NCBI GenBank assembly: GCA_003232015.1
Contig: QIKU01000164.1
Span: 1-25,657, forward strand
Direction of reading: 5' to 3'
Length of the DNA stretch: 25,657 nucleotides
Source of the DNA: Gammaproteobacteria bacterium
Lineage (GTDB): Bacteria > Pseudomonadota > Gammaproteobacteria > UBA6429
Both the position numbers and the translations under genes were made by a program. Shown piece by piece: positions 25,657 to 25,657 of this stretch; the stretch's first letter is position 1, and each line of letters begins with the position of its first letter. The notes under the pieces were generated by a model that saw only the letters and a program-made list of their open reading frames with translations, did no database searches and was not told where the DNA came from.

Positions 25657-25657
25657 C

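Overview
The window is chromosomal DNA of a free-living, flagellated, sulfur-oxidising gammaproteobacterium of low to moderate GC (about 40% by eye). Three things point there. The block bcp-gcvR / dapA-bamC-MBL hydrolase-purC is a classic gammaproteobacterial order. parE and parC are close to the E. coli proteins along their whole length. A complete soxB shows thiosulfate-type sulfur oxidation. The genus cannot be told from the sequence.

Layout. 1-1585: msrP (5' end outside the window) and msrQ, a periplasmic methionine-sulfoxide repair pair; msrQ carries a frame break. 1803-3611: stand-alone soxB with its own terminator. 3711-4796 (-): hemH. 4976-5704: an exported DUF2914 protein behind a perfect CRP-type palindrome and a triple 14-nt repeat. 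5908-6177: a small acidic conserved protein. 6208-7881 (-): ettA, the ABC-F translation throttle. 8105-9682: an Aer-like PAS chemoreceptor behind a sigma-28-type promoter. 9849-12211: LysR regulator, unknown 127-aa protein and AI-2E family transporter, tightly packed. 12346-14832 (-): gcvR-bcp-phoH. 15195-18821: dapA-bamC-MBL hydrolase-purC. 18982-21030: a second chemoreceptor, again with a sigma-28-like promoter. 21194-25529: parE-parC. At the right edge a minus-strand reading frame may be the C-terminus of another gene.

How the parts work together. Most genes are housekeeping: cell-envelope assembly, lysine and purine synthesis, haem, DNA topology, translation control and oxidative repair. 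Sulfur metabolism (soxB) and periplasmic sulfoxide repair (msrPQ) are neighbours but have separate transcription signals. The two chemoreceptors are unlinked in the window, yet both have promoter elements resembling the flagellar sigma factor consensus with the same 11-nt spacer.

I did not find a convincing new defence, mobile or biosynthetic system. The non-coding observations most worth following are a family of three intergenic inverted repeats whose arms are built of one to three 9-nt units, the regulatory region before the DUF2914 gene, the two sigma-28-like promoters and the broken msrQ. No tRNA, rRNA, CRISPR array, transposase or phage gene was seen.
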